A DNA stretch of 64,000 nt from Amoebidium appalachense. Taxonomy: Eukaryota > Ichthyosporea. Of this stretch, positions 9,203 through 17,932 are shown piece by piece. The DNA is taken from assembly GCA_963693365.1 (NCBI GenBank), contig CAVNZM010000010.1:7440001-7504000 (forward strand), in the 5' to 3' direction. Numbering within the stretch: the first letter of the stretch is position 1; each line of letters opens with the position of its first letter. A model generated the notes under the pieces. The model had not been told where the DNA came from and ran no database searches. It worked only from the letters and a program-made list of their open reading frames with translations. The translations under genes were made by a program, and so were the position numbers.

Positions 9203-10681
9203 CTACTGTGGCCACATGGCCACATCCAAAGTGGGTAACTGGCCAGATGGCCACTTCCCGGTTGGCCACATCTTCATCTCCTCCCGTGGCGCCGCCCGCC
9301 TTGCGCCGCGGAGCTCAGGTGTTCGGCCTGCTTTTCGTAGTAAAGCCCCCTCCTGACCCTTTCCTTCCTCGCCCTCTTGTCTGCGCGCGTGTGCGCGGCC
9401 CCAGGTTCCTTGCCGGCATACTCCAGCCCCTGCTGGACCGCCTCCTTCATCGTGCCTTTGCGCCCAGCTTTCATACCCTGACTGTGAGGCACGGACATGC
9501 TGGACTCCGCCACCTTCGGGCCAGGCATACTCGACACCTGGCGGCTTGTGCGGCCGAAGCTGAATGGGGTCCGAGTGTGGCTTCTTGAGCAGCCAGCCGC
9601 TCTTGTCCTTGTACGCCAGCTGCCACACGCCCTTGGACCAGTTGCGCCCTTCCTTCTCAAACGCTCCCTTGGGCTTCTTGAGCGCCCGCACGTACGTGTC
9701 CCTTGTGTGTCCCATTCGGGTGGTCAGTACCTGCTTCTGCTTCCGGTTCTTAATCCAAGTGAGGATGGAATTCCACCGCTCCAGTCTCTGGTTCATTTCG
9801 TTGGGCGGTCTCCCTATGGCCCCGTGGTACGAGTCGTTGTAGTCCTCCACCACGTCGTCCAGGCCCCACGTCCACGCACCCGTGTCGTGCGTCTCCATGT
9901 ATTGGTTCAAGCCGTGTTTGAGCGTACGGTGGAAGCGTTCTACCACCGCCACATTCCTGGGTTTCCTGCCCGTCTTTTGTGGCTCCATGTATTGGTTCAA
10001 GCCGTGTTTGAGCGTACGGTGGAAGCGTTCTACCACCGCCACATTCCTGGGTTTCCTGCCCGTCTTTTGTGGCAGAAGAAGGATGTCTTTGTCCCTAAAG
10101 TACTTTTTCATGTCCCCGCTCGTAAATTCGTTGCCTTGGTCGGTGAACACCTGCTTCACGGCCGTCCCGACGTCGGGGTCGGGCTCCAGCCCCCTCTCAC
10201 GGTTTGACTCGTCTTTTAATGCCTGGATCGTATCGAGCGCTTTCCCCATGGCCCTCTTCATCACGCTCGTGTCCACCGTGTACCTACCCGTGTCCTTGGA
10301 CTTCTTGCTGGTTATGGGCACTACGGCCGCCTGACGTGTGTTCATGTCGACCACGCTGAGCCCGCCCTTGTATTTGCGCTTACCGTGGGGGGTGACTGGG
10401 TTGGCTGCCACGTACTTGGGCATGAAAAACAGGTCCACACCCACGCTGTTGGGGCGGGCCGTGGTCGTGAGAAAGTCCTTCCTGTCGATCTTGTGTGGTG
10501 CGTACACCTCTTTGAGCGAGGCCACCTCGCCCGGCAGGTGCCGTTTCAAATAGTCCTGCGCTTGCTTCAGCGTGGCGCCCTTTGCGCGGTAACGGAGCGC
10601 TTGCGCGCTGGGCGGGTTCTTGAATGAGTGGTAGGCAGAGGCCAGCTCCTGCTCGGTCACCCTACGGGTCGGCTTCTTCAT
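9203..10681 (-). CDS. Retroviral-type DDE integrase (rve), with tandem duplication and late frame break
   Basis: 492 residues in this frame. An N-terminal helical part (1-70) precedes an RNase H-fold core. The catalytic residues are Asp83 (GVDLFF), Asp181 (FTDQGNEF) and Glu218 (VVERFHRTL). A perfect 90-bp tandem duplication (9893-9982 and 9983-10072) repeats 30 residues, so the Glu-bearing helix appears twice (Glu218 and Glu248). Downstream lies a Trp-rich DNA-binding region. From about 9575 leftward this frame turns Gly/Arg-rich and unnatural, while another frame ending at 9274 reads as normal protein, so a one-frame shift is likely. Integrases of this type insert Polintons into the host genome. 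The duplication may disturb the active-site helix. Confidence 0.9.
   Translation of the reverse strand: MKKPTRRVTEQELASAYHSFKNPPSAQALRYRAKGATLKQAQDYLKRHLPGEVASLKEVYAPHKIDRKDFLTTTARPNSVGVDLFFMPKYVAANPVTPHGKRKYKGGLSVVDMNTRQAAVVPITSKKSKDTGRYTVDTSVMKRAMGKALDTIQALKDESNRERGLEPDPDVGTAVKQVFTDQGNEFTSGDMKKYFRDKDILLLPQKTGRKPRNVAVVERFHRTLKHGLNQYMEPQKTGRKPRNVAVVERFHRTLKHGLNQYMETHDTGAWTWGLDDVVEDYNDSYHGAIGRPPNEMNQRLERWNSILTWIKNRKQKQVLTTRMGHTRDTYVRALKKPKGAFEKEGRNWSKGVWQLAYKDKSGWLLKKPHSDPIQLRPHKPPGVEYAWPEGGGVQHVRASQSGYESWAQRHDEGGGPAGAGVCRQGTWGRAHARRQEGEEGKGQEGALLRKAGRTPELRGARRAAPREEMKMWPTGKWPSGQLPTLDVAMWPQ
9274..9575 (-). CDS. Probable true C-terminus of the integrase, in another frame
   Basis: This frame shows the C/G-ending codon pattern of the viral genes and contains MPGPKVAESSMSVPHSQG and a basic segment GMKAGRKGTMKEAVQQGLEY, ending RHGRR and stop at 9274. 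It is not preceded by a suitable independent promoter, so I read it as the continuation of the integrase after a shift somewhere between about 9540 and 9575. A separate small overlapping gene starting at the internal Met is possible. Confidence 0.5.
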
Positions 10682-11108
10682 GGTCTGCCTTGTTACCTAT
10701 CGACTCCCTTTTTTTCTTTTCCTTCCCGTCACGCTTCAAGTTCTTTTTCTTTCTGGGAGGGGGAGGAGCTTGCAGCTTTATCGGGTGGTCTGGAATGAGG
10801 TTGGGCGCCGTCACGGTGTGAAGCTCGTTCAGGGGTACAAATTCCAAGTGGCCAACTTGAAGTGGCCCTTGGGTCACGGAATCCGAGTCCGGCGGGAAGA
10901 ACTCGAGGGGAGGGGTGGCTATGGGCGACATGAGAGCCGGCCTGGGGGTGTCTGGCCACTTCAAGTTCGAGTTGCCCGTGAGGGCTTGGACTTCGTTGCT
11001 CACCATTTTGGCTACTGTTTCCTGCAGCCATTGCAGGTCAACTTCGGCCGGTGACCACGTGAGGCCTTTCTTACCGTACAGCAGCACCTCCCCCTCCTTG
11101 GGGGGCAC
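10662..11108 (-). CDS. Unknown 148-residue protein with proline-rich and basic tail
   Basis: Starts MPPKEGEVLLYGKKGLTW. Residues 1-50 look like a short helical domain, 50-115 are Pro/Leu-rich, and the end (PPPPRKKKNLKRDGKEKKKR) is strongly basic. It overlaps the integrase start by 20 bp on the same strand, so the two are probably co-transcribed. No family recognised. The basic tail suggests DNA or nuclear binding (inference). Confidence 0.6.
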   Translation of the reverse strand: MPPKEGEVLLYGKKGLTWSPAEVDLQWLQETVAKMVSNEVQALTGNSNLKWPDTPRPALMSPIATPPLEFFPPDSDSVTQGPLQVGHLEFVPLNELHTVTAPNLIPDHPIKLQAPPPPRKKKNLKRDGKEKKKRESIGNKADHEEADP

Positions 11109-11296
11109 GGAGGGAAGCTCGATGAGATAGCCCTCCGTGTTCGGAGTTGCTGTGCGCCCTCACGCTCACGCACTTATTTGAGCGAGCAATCAGATTCAAA
11201 ACGCCTGTGTTGGTGGAGGTCATTCTGACTCTGTTTATTATTACCGCGCACATTTTTTTGTCCGCGCATGTTTGAACTAGAGAACCGTTCTGAATC
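11109..11296. promoter_or_regulatory. Short divergent intergenic region
   Basis: It separates the leftward gene ending upstream at 11108 from the rightward seven-helix gene starting at 11297. It is AT-richer near 11230-11250 (TCTGTTTATTATTACC). No clear TATA box. Confidence 0.4.
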
Positions 11297-12046
11297 ATGA
11301 GCGACATTACCACGCTAGCAAGAATCTACTTCACCGCCTGCATGCTCATCATGTGCCTTGCGCTGCTACTCGCAGGCGTGGGCACGGCCAAGTACATGTC
11401 CGACTCACTCCCCAGACGCACGTGCGTGTTCTGGCTCATCATACTACCCCTCATCGGTGTGGTTCTGTGCCAGCTGCAGTGGGCCGTCTGCGCGTGGGCC
11501 GACGTCACAGCCCACCCTGAGCTGTTGGACATGTGTGTCATGTGGCTCCCCTACTGGCTGGGGACGTGGCTCTTTGTAGTAAGCCCCTTTTCGTACATGG
11601 TGGCGGCCACGTTGTGGGCCCGGTCCATGCATGCGGTGGCTGCGAACCCATTCTACCCGTGCGCCGTGGTCAGTATGGTCGGCATTTCCCTGGCCCCGCT
11701 GTTCACGCTGTGGGGTCTGACGTGCGCGTTGGACCCTCTCGTTCTGGGATATGTGTTCCTGGGGGTGAGGGCGGCGTGCGCGTGCGCCACGCTTGTGTGT
11801 GCCTACGTCATGCTGGGCATGTGCGTGCCCATCCTCACCAGGAACATTGTGTACTGCGTGTGCGCCCACGCGTGCCTGGCCATGGCCAACATGGTCTTTG
11901 ACGAGCTGCACTGGAACTTTGCCAATCTGGGCTTTATGGAGAACGGATTTCTCACCACCGTCGGCTACATGCTCCTGGCCAGTTGCCTCCTGGCTCTGTG
12001 GTACCTGATTCTGTACACCATGGAGGTGCTGAGGCCATACCACTGA
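11297..12046 (+). CDS. Seven-transmembrane protein of unknown function
   Basis: 249 residues with seven hydrophobic segments at about 10-32, 43-66, 82-108, 117-142, 147-171, 174-198 and 213-241, and very short loops. This gives a seven-helix layout with the N-terminus probably outside. It is rich in Cys, Ala, Leu and Trp. The only lysine is Lys33, between helices 1 and 2, so there is no Schiff-base lysine in the last helix and it cannot be a retinal-binding rhodopsin of the usual kind. I do not recognise a family. It is a lone rightward gene in a mainly leftward block; it could be a host-derived receptor-like protein or a virus-specific membrane protein. Confidence 0.7.
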   Translation: MSDITTLARIYFTACMLIMCLALLLAGVGTAKYMSDSLPRRTCVFWLIILPLIGVVLCQLQWAVCAWADVTAHPELLDMCVMWLPYWLGTWLFVVSPFSYMVAATLWARSMHAVAANPFYPCAVVSMVGISLAPLFTLWGLTCALDPLVLGYVFLGVRAACACATLVCAYVMLGMCVPILTRNIVYCVCAHACLAMANMVFDELHWNFANLGFMENGFLTTVGYMLLASCLLALWYLILYTMEVLRPYH

Positions 12047-12052
12047 ACCGAA

Positions 12053-13640
12053 TCAAGGGCTCCACCGCGGGCCATTGTCCCAGTCCCCCACGTCCACCAC
12101 GTTGTTGTTGCTCGGATCATACTTGCCCTCGTTCTTGGTCCACCGCTCTAGCTCGGCCGCGTAATTTTCGAACCCAGTCGTGGTCCTCCTGCTCTTCCTT
12201 TTGCCCATCTTGCCTATGCCGGTGCCGAGCTTGCCCCCGTACCGCTGCGCCAGCATGCACGCCCCCTTCCCGACGGCAGACACGGCATCCCCTACCATGG
12301 GTATCATGCCCACAAGGTCCAGGACGCCCGACAGTATGTCCATGGGGTTCGGCTCAAACTTCTCCTCCTTGATGTAGTCACGCAGCACGGGCACAAAGTT
12401 GATCTCCCTGGGTCGCACGAGGAACCACAGGTCATGCTGCTGCATGCTCTCGGGCACCTTGCCGGGCAGGTGGGCCCGTATGGTCTGCAAGTACTGCTTC
12501 AGAGCGGTGCCCACAGGCTCCCATATCTCATCAATGTCGTCCCACGGATCCGGCGAGATGGCCTCGTTGTAGTTTATGCGCACGACCTTGCTGGTCACCC
12601 GGTACTTGAGCTCCATTTCCGGGTGGGGGAGCTTCCCGCCCGGCCCCGCTTTTACGTATTTGTTCCCCGTGGTGACGGTGACCCCGCTGACCCGCTCGTG
12701 CATGTACAGGCTGTTTGGAAACTTGTACCTCACCTTGTGGTCCAGCTTCACGAAGCCCATGCGGGTGGTGGTGTAGTCGTTGGGACCACGGTTGCTAAAG
12801 TGCAGATAGCCCGGCCGGTAGTACTTGGTCACGACGTAGGTCGTGGGGTTGCTTTGCTCCTGCTCCCACACGTTGGCCAGGATCCACTTGGTGGTCTCGG
12901 CATCGCTCTGGGAGTAGGGTTGCCCCGTCGGCAAGTCCGGGTTGTCCTTGTCCGTGTAGTCCAAGTGCCAGTCCGTGTTCTTGTCGTACACATCGCCCGG
13001 GCCATAGTTGATCTCCGTGTTGATGATCGGAACGTCGTGCTGGTGCTCTGCAAACGACACGATGACCTGGTTGATTTCAAACAGCCGGCTGCTGTCCTGA
13101 TTGGTGGCCAGCTTGTCCACGAACTGGGGACCCAGCGGCTCGCCATGAGGGACGGTGCCCATGATAAGGTCATAGGTCATGAACGGGAGCACGCGGGAAA
13201 TGCCGGCCTTGTTGTACATGTAGTTCTGAGACATGGGGTAGGTGTCCGACATGTTGAGTTCTTCCATTTTGGGCGTGTACGGATAGATGAAGGCGTGCCT
13301 CTCCTCATCCGTCGTGTTTTCGTCGAAAAAGTACTTGTAGCTGTGGCCGTGGTCGTCCCAATTGTTGTTTATGCCAATGCTGTCAAACATAAAGCACGCG
13401 GTCTGGGGGGACATGGGCAGGTGGTGTTCTTTGTAGGTAATGGCTTGCCGCTCCTCGTCCCACGACTCAAATTGTAAGGCACGCCCCATGGTGTAGTCCT
13501 CCACGCGCTTGATCATGGCGTATTTGGGGAAGTCGGGTCGTTCGGATAGCGCCGACCGGACCTGCCGGTTGACGGTACGCGCGCTCGTCCACCCGTCCGA
13601 AAACAGAAAGTTCGGCCTCACCCACATGGAGTAGGGGGAA
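12053..13640 (-). CDS. Fibre-like or minor capsid protein, main body (frame 1)
   Basis: The frame runs from a stop at 12053 and is open to 13699, but its first codons duplicate, out of phase, the end of the upstream frame (13467-14039). The break is at a short C/T run (TTTTCCCCC on the minus strand, about 13630-13643). The body has many aromatic and Asn residues, typical of beta-rich virion proteins. Near the C-terminus is a hydrophobic amphipathic stretch (DILSGVLDLVGMIPMVGDAV) followed by Gly/Lys-rich GKLGTGIGKMGKRKSRR, as in minor capsid proteins that touch membranes or DNA. The family is not recognised; the fibre role is inferred from the N-terminal half. Confidence 0.6.
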
Positions 13641-14039
13641 AATGGGGTCGGGCAGCAGCCCCTCCAGCCGGAGCAGGCGCCTAACAATGTTGTCGTCATA
13701 CTCGGAGGGGTCGTCCCCCCACAACACCTGCTTCATTTTCGCCAAGTCCGACGCCAGTTTGTCGTACTCAATGTGCTGCTCCCAATTCTTGACCATGGCC
13801 CTCTCCAGCGCGGCTATGCGGTCCGTGAGGTCGGTAACGGGGGCAAAGGTGGCCAGCCCGCTGCTGTCCACGGACAGGAAGGCATCGCCCTTTTGGTGCA
13901 ACTCTTTGGGCATTTCGATGACGTAGCTATCATGGTCGTGGCCCTCGCTGTTTGGTCGGATTCCGACATGGGAGCCGCTGGATTTGGGGGGGACAAGGGA
14001 GACACCCTGCGTCACGTTCCAGGTAATGGGAGGCGCCAT
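13467..14039 (-). CDS. N-terminal anchor and coiled coil of the fibre-like protein (frame 2)
   Basis: 190 residues in this frame; only about the first 135 are likely real, after which the reading passes to the frame of 12053-13640. The N-terminus carries a signature shared with the neighbouring gene at 14070-15443: a Trp-Asn/Thr-Val start, then Pro-Asn and GHDHDSYVIEMPK. A heptad-like coiled coil follows (TDLTDRIAALERAM and KLASDLAKMKQV). An anchor followed by a coiled coil and a large head is the layout of trimeric attachment fibres. The two genes are probably tandem paralogues with different heads. Confidence 0.6.
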   Translation of the reverse strand: MAPPITWNVTQGVSLVPPKSSGSHVGIRPNSEGHDHDSYVIEMPKELHQKGDAFLSVDSSGLATFAPVTDLTDRIAALERAMVKNWEQHIEYDKLASDLAKMKQVLWGDDPSEYDDNIVRRLLRLEGLLPDPIFPLLHVGEAELSVFGRVDERAYRQPAGPVGAIRTTRLPQIRHDQARGGLHHGACLTI

Positions 14040-14069
14040 CGTCGAGTTCTCGCTGCTACTAGTAACACA

Positions 14070-15443
14070 TCAAAATATCAGTTGAGTGCCAAGGGGGAAG
14101 TCAGCGGGCACGGGACCATACATCTGTAGACGTGGTATGGTGGTCACGTCCACATACTCTGTGAACCGTGGGTACCTTGCGTGCACAAACACGTCAAACT
14201 GATCGTAGCCGCCAATGTATGCAAAGCTGTCCGGGTCTGCGTTTCCGGCCTTTGTCAGTCTAATCATGAGGTTAAAGTTCACACCGTCACCTCCAACCGA
14301 ACGTATGGCCGCTTCCAGCATGCCAGATCCCAACGTGAACGGGCAGATACACGGAAAAGCATGGGCAAAATTAGCCATGGCTATGGTGCCCGTGTGCGCC
14401 ATGACGTCAGCAGGATAACCGCCCCGGTTCTTCCAAAAGTGCACCGCTACCAGGAGCTCGGCCCCCGGGGACAATATCCAGTTTGGCTGAATGTGTGGGT
14501 CAGTGTCTGACCGATAGACGGAAAAGGTAGACGTCCACATTGCCTTGGATGCGTTAGTCCACCCTTGATACGTGGCGCTTAGCAGCTGGACTACTTTGTA
14601 GGCCGGGCCCGTGCGCGTGTTAGTGTATTTTGTGCTGGCCAGCAGCCCGTCGGCCGTAGGCGGCATCCTCTGTTCCATGGTGGACAGGCGGCTGTTGAGA
14701 GAGCTTGTGGAGCCGGTGACGGTCGATACGCTTGTTTTGAGCGTGTTCACATCCGTGGTCAGGATAGCAGAGGAAGAGTTCAAGGCCGCAACGTCGGTGG
14801 AGAGCTTGCCCGTGTTTGTCTTCAGTGTGCCCACGTCGGTGCCAAGGGCGCCCACCGTGCCCTTCAGTGTGGCGAGGTCGGTGTCCTGTCTACCGTTCAC
14901 CGTCTTGATGGCGCTCACGTCCGTGGTCAAGGTGGTGGTTGTGGTCTTTAAGGCATTCACGTCTGTGGCGAGCTTGCCCACGCTTGTTTTTACTGCACCC
15001 AGGTCGGCACCCATGATATCTGCTGCGCTCTTGAGCGTGGTGATGTCTTGACCCTGTCTCTCGTTCTCGAGCCTGGCCACGGCGGCCATGCCGTCTGCGC
15101 GTTCGGCCGTGGCTTCCACGGTGCTCACGGCGGTCTCTAACCTCTTGACCTCTTCAGTCAGCCAGGCAATGTCAGCGCTGGTTCCACCAGTGCCGTCTTC
15201 CAACACGCTCACCCTGTCCTCCACACCTTTGATCAAGGGGTAGAGCGGCCCCTCCGCATCAAACGTGAGCATGCCTTCCGCCCCGCACGCCACGTACGAA
15301 GGTTTCTCGGGCTTTGTCTTGGGCAGTTGCAGCACGTAAGCGTCGTGGTCGTGGCCGCTGGCGTTGGGTTTCAACCCCACAAAGTAGTTGCTTCGCGGGT
15401 TGGCCAGCGACATGGCCTGCACTACCGTCCAATTCGGGTTCAT
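14070..15443 (-). CDS. Fibre-like protein with long coiled-coil shaft
   Basis: 457 residues, frame intact. An N-terminal anchor block (about 1-45, with GHDHDAYVLQLPK) matches the adjacent gene. Residues about 95-275 form a long shaft of degenerate 14-residue repeats of the kind TDVNALKTTTTTLT and TDVSAIKTVNGRQD, with hydrophobic residues at heptad positions, as in trimeric coiled-coil fibres. The last 170 residues form a beta-rich head containing Trp and Cys. It probably sits at capsid vertices and contacts the host cell (inference from architecture). The Thr/Val/Lys repeats resemble phage tail fibres. It lies immediately upstream of its paralogue on the same strand. Confidence 0.75.
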   Translation of the reverse strand: MNPNWTVVQAMSLANPRSNYFVGLKPNASGHDHDAYVLQLPKTKPEKPSYVACGAEGMLTFDAEGPLYPLIKGVEDRVSVLEDGTGGTSADIAWLTEEVKRLETAVSTVEATAERADGMAAVARLENERQGQDITTLKSAADIMGADLGAVKTSVGKLATDVNALKTTTTTLTTDVSAIKTVNGRQDTDLATLKGTVGALGTDVGTLKTNTGKLSTDVAALNSSSAILTTDVNTLKTSVSTVTGSTSSLNSRLSTMEQRMPPTADGLLASTKYTNTRTGPAYKVVQLLSATYQGWTNASKAMWTSTFSVYRSDTDPHIQPNWILSPGAELLVAVHFWKNRGGYPADVMAHTGTIAMANFAHAFPCICPFTLGSGMLEAAIRSVGGDGVNFNLMIRLTKAGNADPDSFAYIGGYDQFDVFVHARYPRFTEYVDVTTIPRLQMYGPVPADFPLGTQLIF

Positions 15444-15498
15444 CCTTCGTTATTTGTACACGCTGAAATTTTTTCTCCCTCTATTTTAAAAAGCCAAC

Positions 15499-16158
15499 AT
15501 GGACCAGGCGCCCACCCACCTGGTGGTCATGCAACACATTGGGGATTTCTATATGGGCCAGACCGAGCCTGCCCTTGCCGAAATGAAGGCCATTCTGCAG
15601 CCACCTATCGGCTTCTCGCACAACACCTCCTTGGGGGTCAAATTGGTCAGTCTTATGCCCACGCCCGAGACCTCCTACTACCCCTTCCCCAGGGACATGT
15701 GCTACGTGAACGTGGAGACGGAGGAGTGGGTGATGGGGGAGGGCGGGGTGATGCAGTGGGGACCCGCCGCTCACCGGGAACAGCTGTATTTTGTGGCCAG
15801 GACGGAGGGGGAGCTGGCTTCGCTCCCGGAAATGGATTTCAGGCGGTACCCTTTGTGGGAGATAGGGGTTAATCCCAACGGCGAGTACGTGGCGCAGGGT
15901 AACGCCTCGTTGCTGATGAGCAATGATGTGCCATTGGACGGTGTGTTTTGCGGGTACATGGGTTTATGGTTAAACTACCTCCTCCTAGACTACTGCGCGC
16001 GCCACAGTGTCATGGCGGGGGCCGAACCCATGGTCAAAACACATATATTCAACAAAAAGATCATGTTCACAAACAAGGACGCTGAAAGGAGAATATCGAT
16101 TTGGGCCGACTCTCCGATGTCCGATCATGGCTGCGGCGACGGGTATAAACGTGGGTGA
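15499..16158 (+). CDS. Unknown viral protein, possibly virion component
   Basis: 219 residues starting MDQAPTHLVVMQHIGDFYMG. It looks like a globular, beta-rich protein with many aromatic residues; a hydrophobic segment lies near 153-168 (GVFCGYMGLWLNYLLLDY). It diverges from the fibre gene across a 55-bp gap and overlaps the next rightward gene by 32 bp in a different frame. Membership in the rightward structural block (15499-21162) suggests a virion role. Family not recognised. Confidence 0.65.
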   Translation: MDQAPTHLVVMQHIGDFYMGQTEPALAEMKAILQPPIGFSHNTSLGVKLVSLMPTPETSYYPFPRDMCYVNVETEEWVMGEGGVMQWGPAAHREQLYFVARTEGELASLPEMDFRRYPLWEIGVNPNGEYVAQGNASLLMSNDVPLDGVFCGYMGLWLNYLLLDYCARHSVMAGAEPMVKTHIFNKKIMFTNKDAERRISIWADSPMSDHGCGDGYKRG

Positions 16159-16576
16159 CCGCCTGGTTGTAGGCGGGACCAACGGGGGTGGCAAGGAACG
16201 TGTGGAGCCACCCAATGTGTCGGTGTTCCCCAACCACTTCTTTTTGGAGCTTCACGGCGTGAACTCGGAATCCTCGGTGAGCGTGGCCAACGCAGACGTC
16301 AAGTTCCAAATGACCCACCCCATCAAAGACATATTAGCCATCATTCCCACTTTCCCGCGGTCCACCCTACCCATGTTTGACAGTGAGTGCCTCATCGAGC
16401 TCCCGCTGGACGTGAGTACACACATTGGATCGCTTTCCGTAAGACTGACCAGCTGCTACAACACGCCTGTCGGCATACGTGGGGACGTCACTTTATTGCT
16501 GTGCCTCAGGAGAATTCACAACCCGGTTGGGAACGTCGTCATCAGGCCCATGGCAAAGCCACAGCGGTTTGGATAA
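16127..16576 (+). CDS. Candidate minor capsid (penton-like) protein
   Basis: 149 residues from the ATG at 16127 (MAAATGINVG), chosen because the in-frame codons before it lie inside the previous gene. The sequence is dominated by predicted beta strands (for example VSVFPNHFFLELHGV, SSVSVANADVKFQM, LSVRLTSCYN), which would fit a small single jelly roll. The position between structural genes and before the packaging ATPase fits a penton, but the length is short for Polinton pentons and I see no diagnostic motif. Confidence 0.5.
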   Translation: MAAATGINVGDRLVVGGTNGGGKERVEPPNVSVFPNHFFLELHGVNSESSVSVANADVKFQMTHPIKDILAIIPTFPRSTLPMFDSECLIELPLDVSTHIGSLSVRLTSCYNTPVGIRGDVTLLLCLRRIHNPVGNVVIRPMAKPQRFG

Positions 16577-16620
16577 GTTTTTTATTACATTCAATATGTA
16601 GCAAAAGAGCACGCGCCACT

Positions 16621-16842
16621 ATGGATTTTAAAGGCAGAGGGTACGCCAACGACTCTGAGACTTGGGTCCCGCCAGACCGCCCCGTGATGGCGGGGCCCCG
16701 CAACAGAACGACACTGGTGCGGCCAAACAAAGCATGGGACGCGTTCAGGACGGCCGTCAACGTCGGCGCCGCCGCCCGGAACGTCAACTACCTGTACAAC
16801 TCCTTCTACGGAGGGGGGAACTACTACCGAAACTACCTCTAG
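16621..16842 (+). CDS. Small Tyr/Asn-rich tail protein (73 residues)
   Basis: Starts MDFKGRGYANDSETWVPPDR and ends GGGNYYRNYL at the stop. The in-frame upstream codons belong to another gene, so ATG 16621 is the start. Basic and aromatic. The tail resembles the end of the protein at 4607-5878. Probably a minor virion component, by context only. Confidence 0.55.
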   Translation: MDFKGRGYANDSETWVPPDRPVMAGPRNRTTLVRPNKAWDAFRTAVNVGAAARNVNYLYNSFYGGGNYYRNYL

Positions 16843-17192
16843 ATGTGGGCCTCCCCCTCCTGCTTCTGTATGTAGGCGAGCATTTTGCTGTCGAGCTCGG
16901 CCTCAAACTCGAACACCTTCCGCAGCTCCTCCTGCTTCTCCAGCGGCACCTTCTTCTTCATCTGCTGGAATTTCTTTTCTTTCTTGTTCTCAGGCTTCTT
17001 GTCCTTTGCGCCGCCCGTGGGGTCAAACTGCTTGTCGGTGCCGTGCTCCAGATAGAACTTCAGGTAGTCGTTGAAGGTGAAGGGGCTGGCGTAGGCAGCC
17101 GGGAGACCTTTCTCGTTGGTTAGGTGCTTCACGGGGGCAGGCCGCGTGGGCGCGGGCGCGGGGTGCAGGCGGGACCTGTGCGCTGACGCCAT
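16839..17192 (-). CDS. Small lysine-rich protein (117 residues)
   Basis: Starts MASAHRSRLHPAPAPTRP. A Pro-rich lead is followed by FTFNDYLKFYLEHGTDKQFD and a Lys/Glu-rich helical segment (KKEKKFQQMKKKVPLEKQEE), then a short helix. It overlaps by 4 bp, tail to tail, with the rightward gene ending at 16842. The charged helix suggests nucleic-acid or scaffold binding. Family not recognised. Confidence 0.6.
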   Translation of the reverse strand: MASAHRSRLHPAPAPTRPAPVKHLTNEKGLPAAYASPFTFNDYLKFYLEHGTDKQFDPTGGAKDKKPENKKEKKFQQMKKKVPLEKQEELRKVFEFEAELDSKMLAYIQKQEGEAHI

Positions 17193-17215
17193 TTTATCCT
17201 TACCACGATATTAAA

Positions 17216-17770
17216 TTCGCAATGTGGTCGCTGTAGTTTGGCTGCGGCGGCGCGTGTCCATAGGGGGGCGTAGGCAGCGCCCGCCTGGGGTGCACTGTTG
17301 TAACGCTGGCTGCGTGGAGGGTGGGGCGCAGTGTAGTAGTTGGCCTCGTAGGGGTTGTACGCGTACGGGAACCCTCCGGCCGGGGCCGGCGGCTCCGAGT
17401 CGTCCTCAAACTCCGAGCCAGTGTCCGACTGCTCGGCAAACACGGCGGCACGCTGCCTCGACTGCTTCTTTTTGGGCTTCGGTGCGGGTGGCGGCGCCAT
17501 GGGTTTTGTTTTGGGCGGCCTGGCCTGTGCGGGCGGGGTCATGGTGGCGGCGCTAGCGCTGGTGGAGGCGCTCTCCAAGGCCTGCAGCTTCCTCTCAAGC
17601 TCCTTGATGTACTCCTTGTTCTTCTTCATCTTCTCCACGCGCACGGTTCTCCCCAGTTGAAGGGCGTCGAGCTGCTTCTGAGTCGGCTGCCTCTTAGCCC
17701 GGGCCACCGTGCCCGCGTCCAGCACCGTTTGATCCACGGCAGGCTCCATTGGCGTCTCACCGTCGGACAT
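17216..17770 (-). CDS. Proline/alanine-rich protein with coiled coil, frame break near C-terminus
   Basis: The preferred start is ATG 17770 (MSDGETPMEPAVDQ); the open frame reaches 17812. A Lys/Glu-rich coiled coil (KMKKNKEYIKELERKLQALE) is followed by a Pro/Lys linker, an acidic patch, and a Tyr/Pro-rich tail (FPYAYNPYEANYYT). In the original frame the reading continues to 17129 with unnatural composition. At a six-C run (17262-17267) a one-base change would move it into a frame that reads PPQPNYSDHIANLISW and stops near 17216. Likely a scaffold or core protein (inference). Confidence 0.55.
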
Positions 17771-17932
17771 TTTTTCAATCTGGTTGTCTTCACGTTCCCC
17801 CATGTTGGTCACCTATTGGGATACATTTTTTCGTCCAAGAGGCATCCAAGCCAGATCCAAGTTGGATGACCCACATGGATGGCCTGGCTATCAAAAAAAT
17901 GTGGGCCATATGTCAAACGTGGGACGTCCAAC

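Noticed and set aside
11297-12046. Viral rhodopsin
   Set aside because: Seven helices are present but the last helix has no lysine for retinal attachment, so only a neutral seven-helix call is made.
12434-13477. 347-codon plus-strand frame opposite the fibre-like gene
   Set aside because: It is rich in Val, His, Gly and Arg as expected from the antisense of a GC-rich gene. The minus-strand frame has normal composition.
15499-16158. Adenain-like maturation protease expected in Polintons
   Set aside because: I looked through 15499-16158 and the other unknown viral genes for a His/Asp/Gln/Cys arrangement and found none I could defend.
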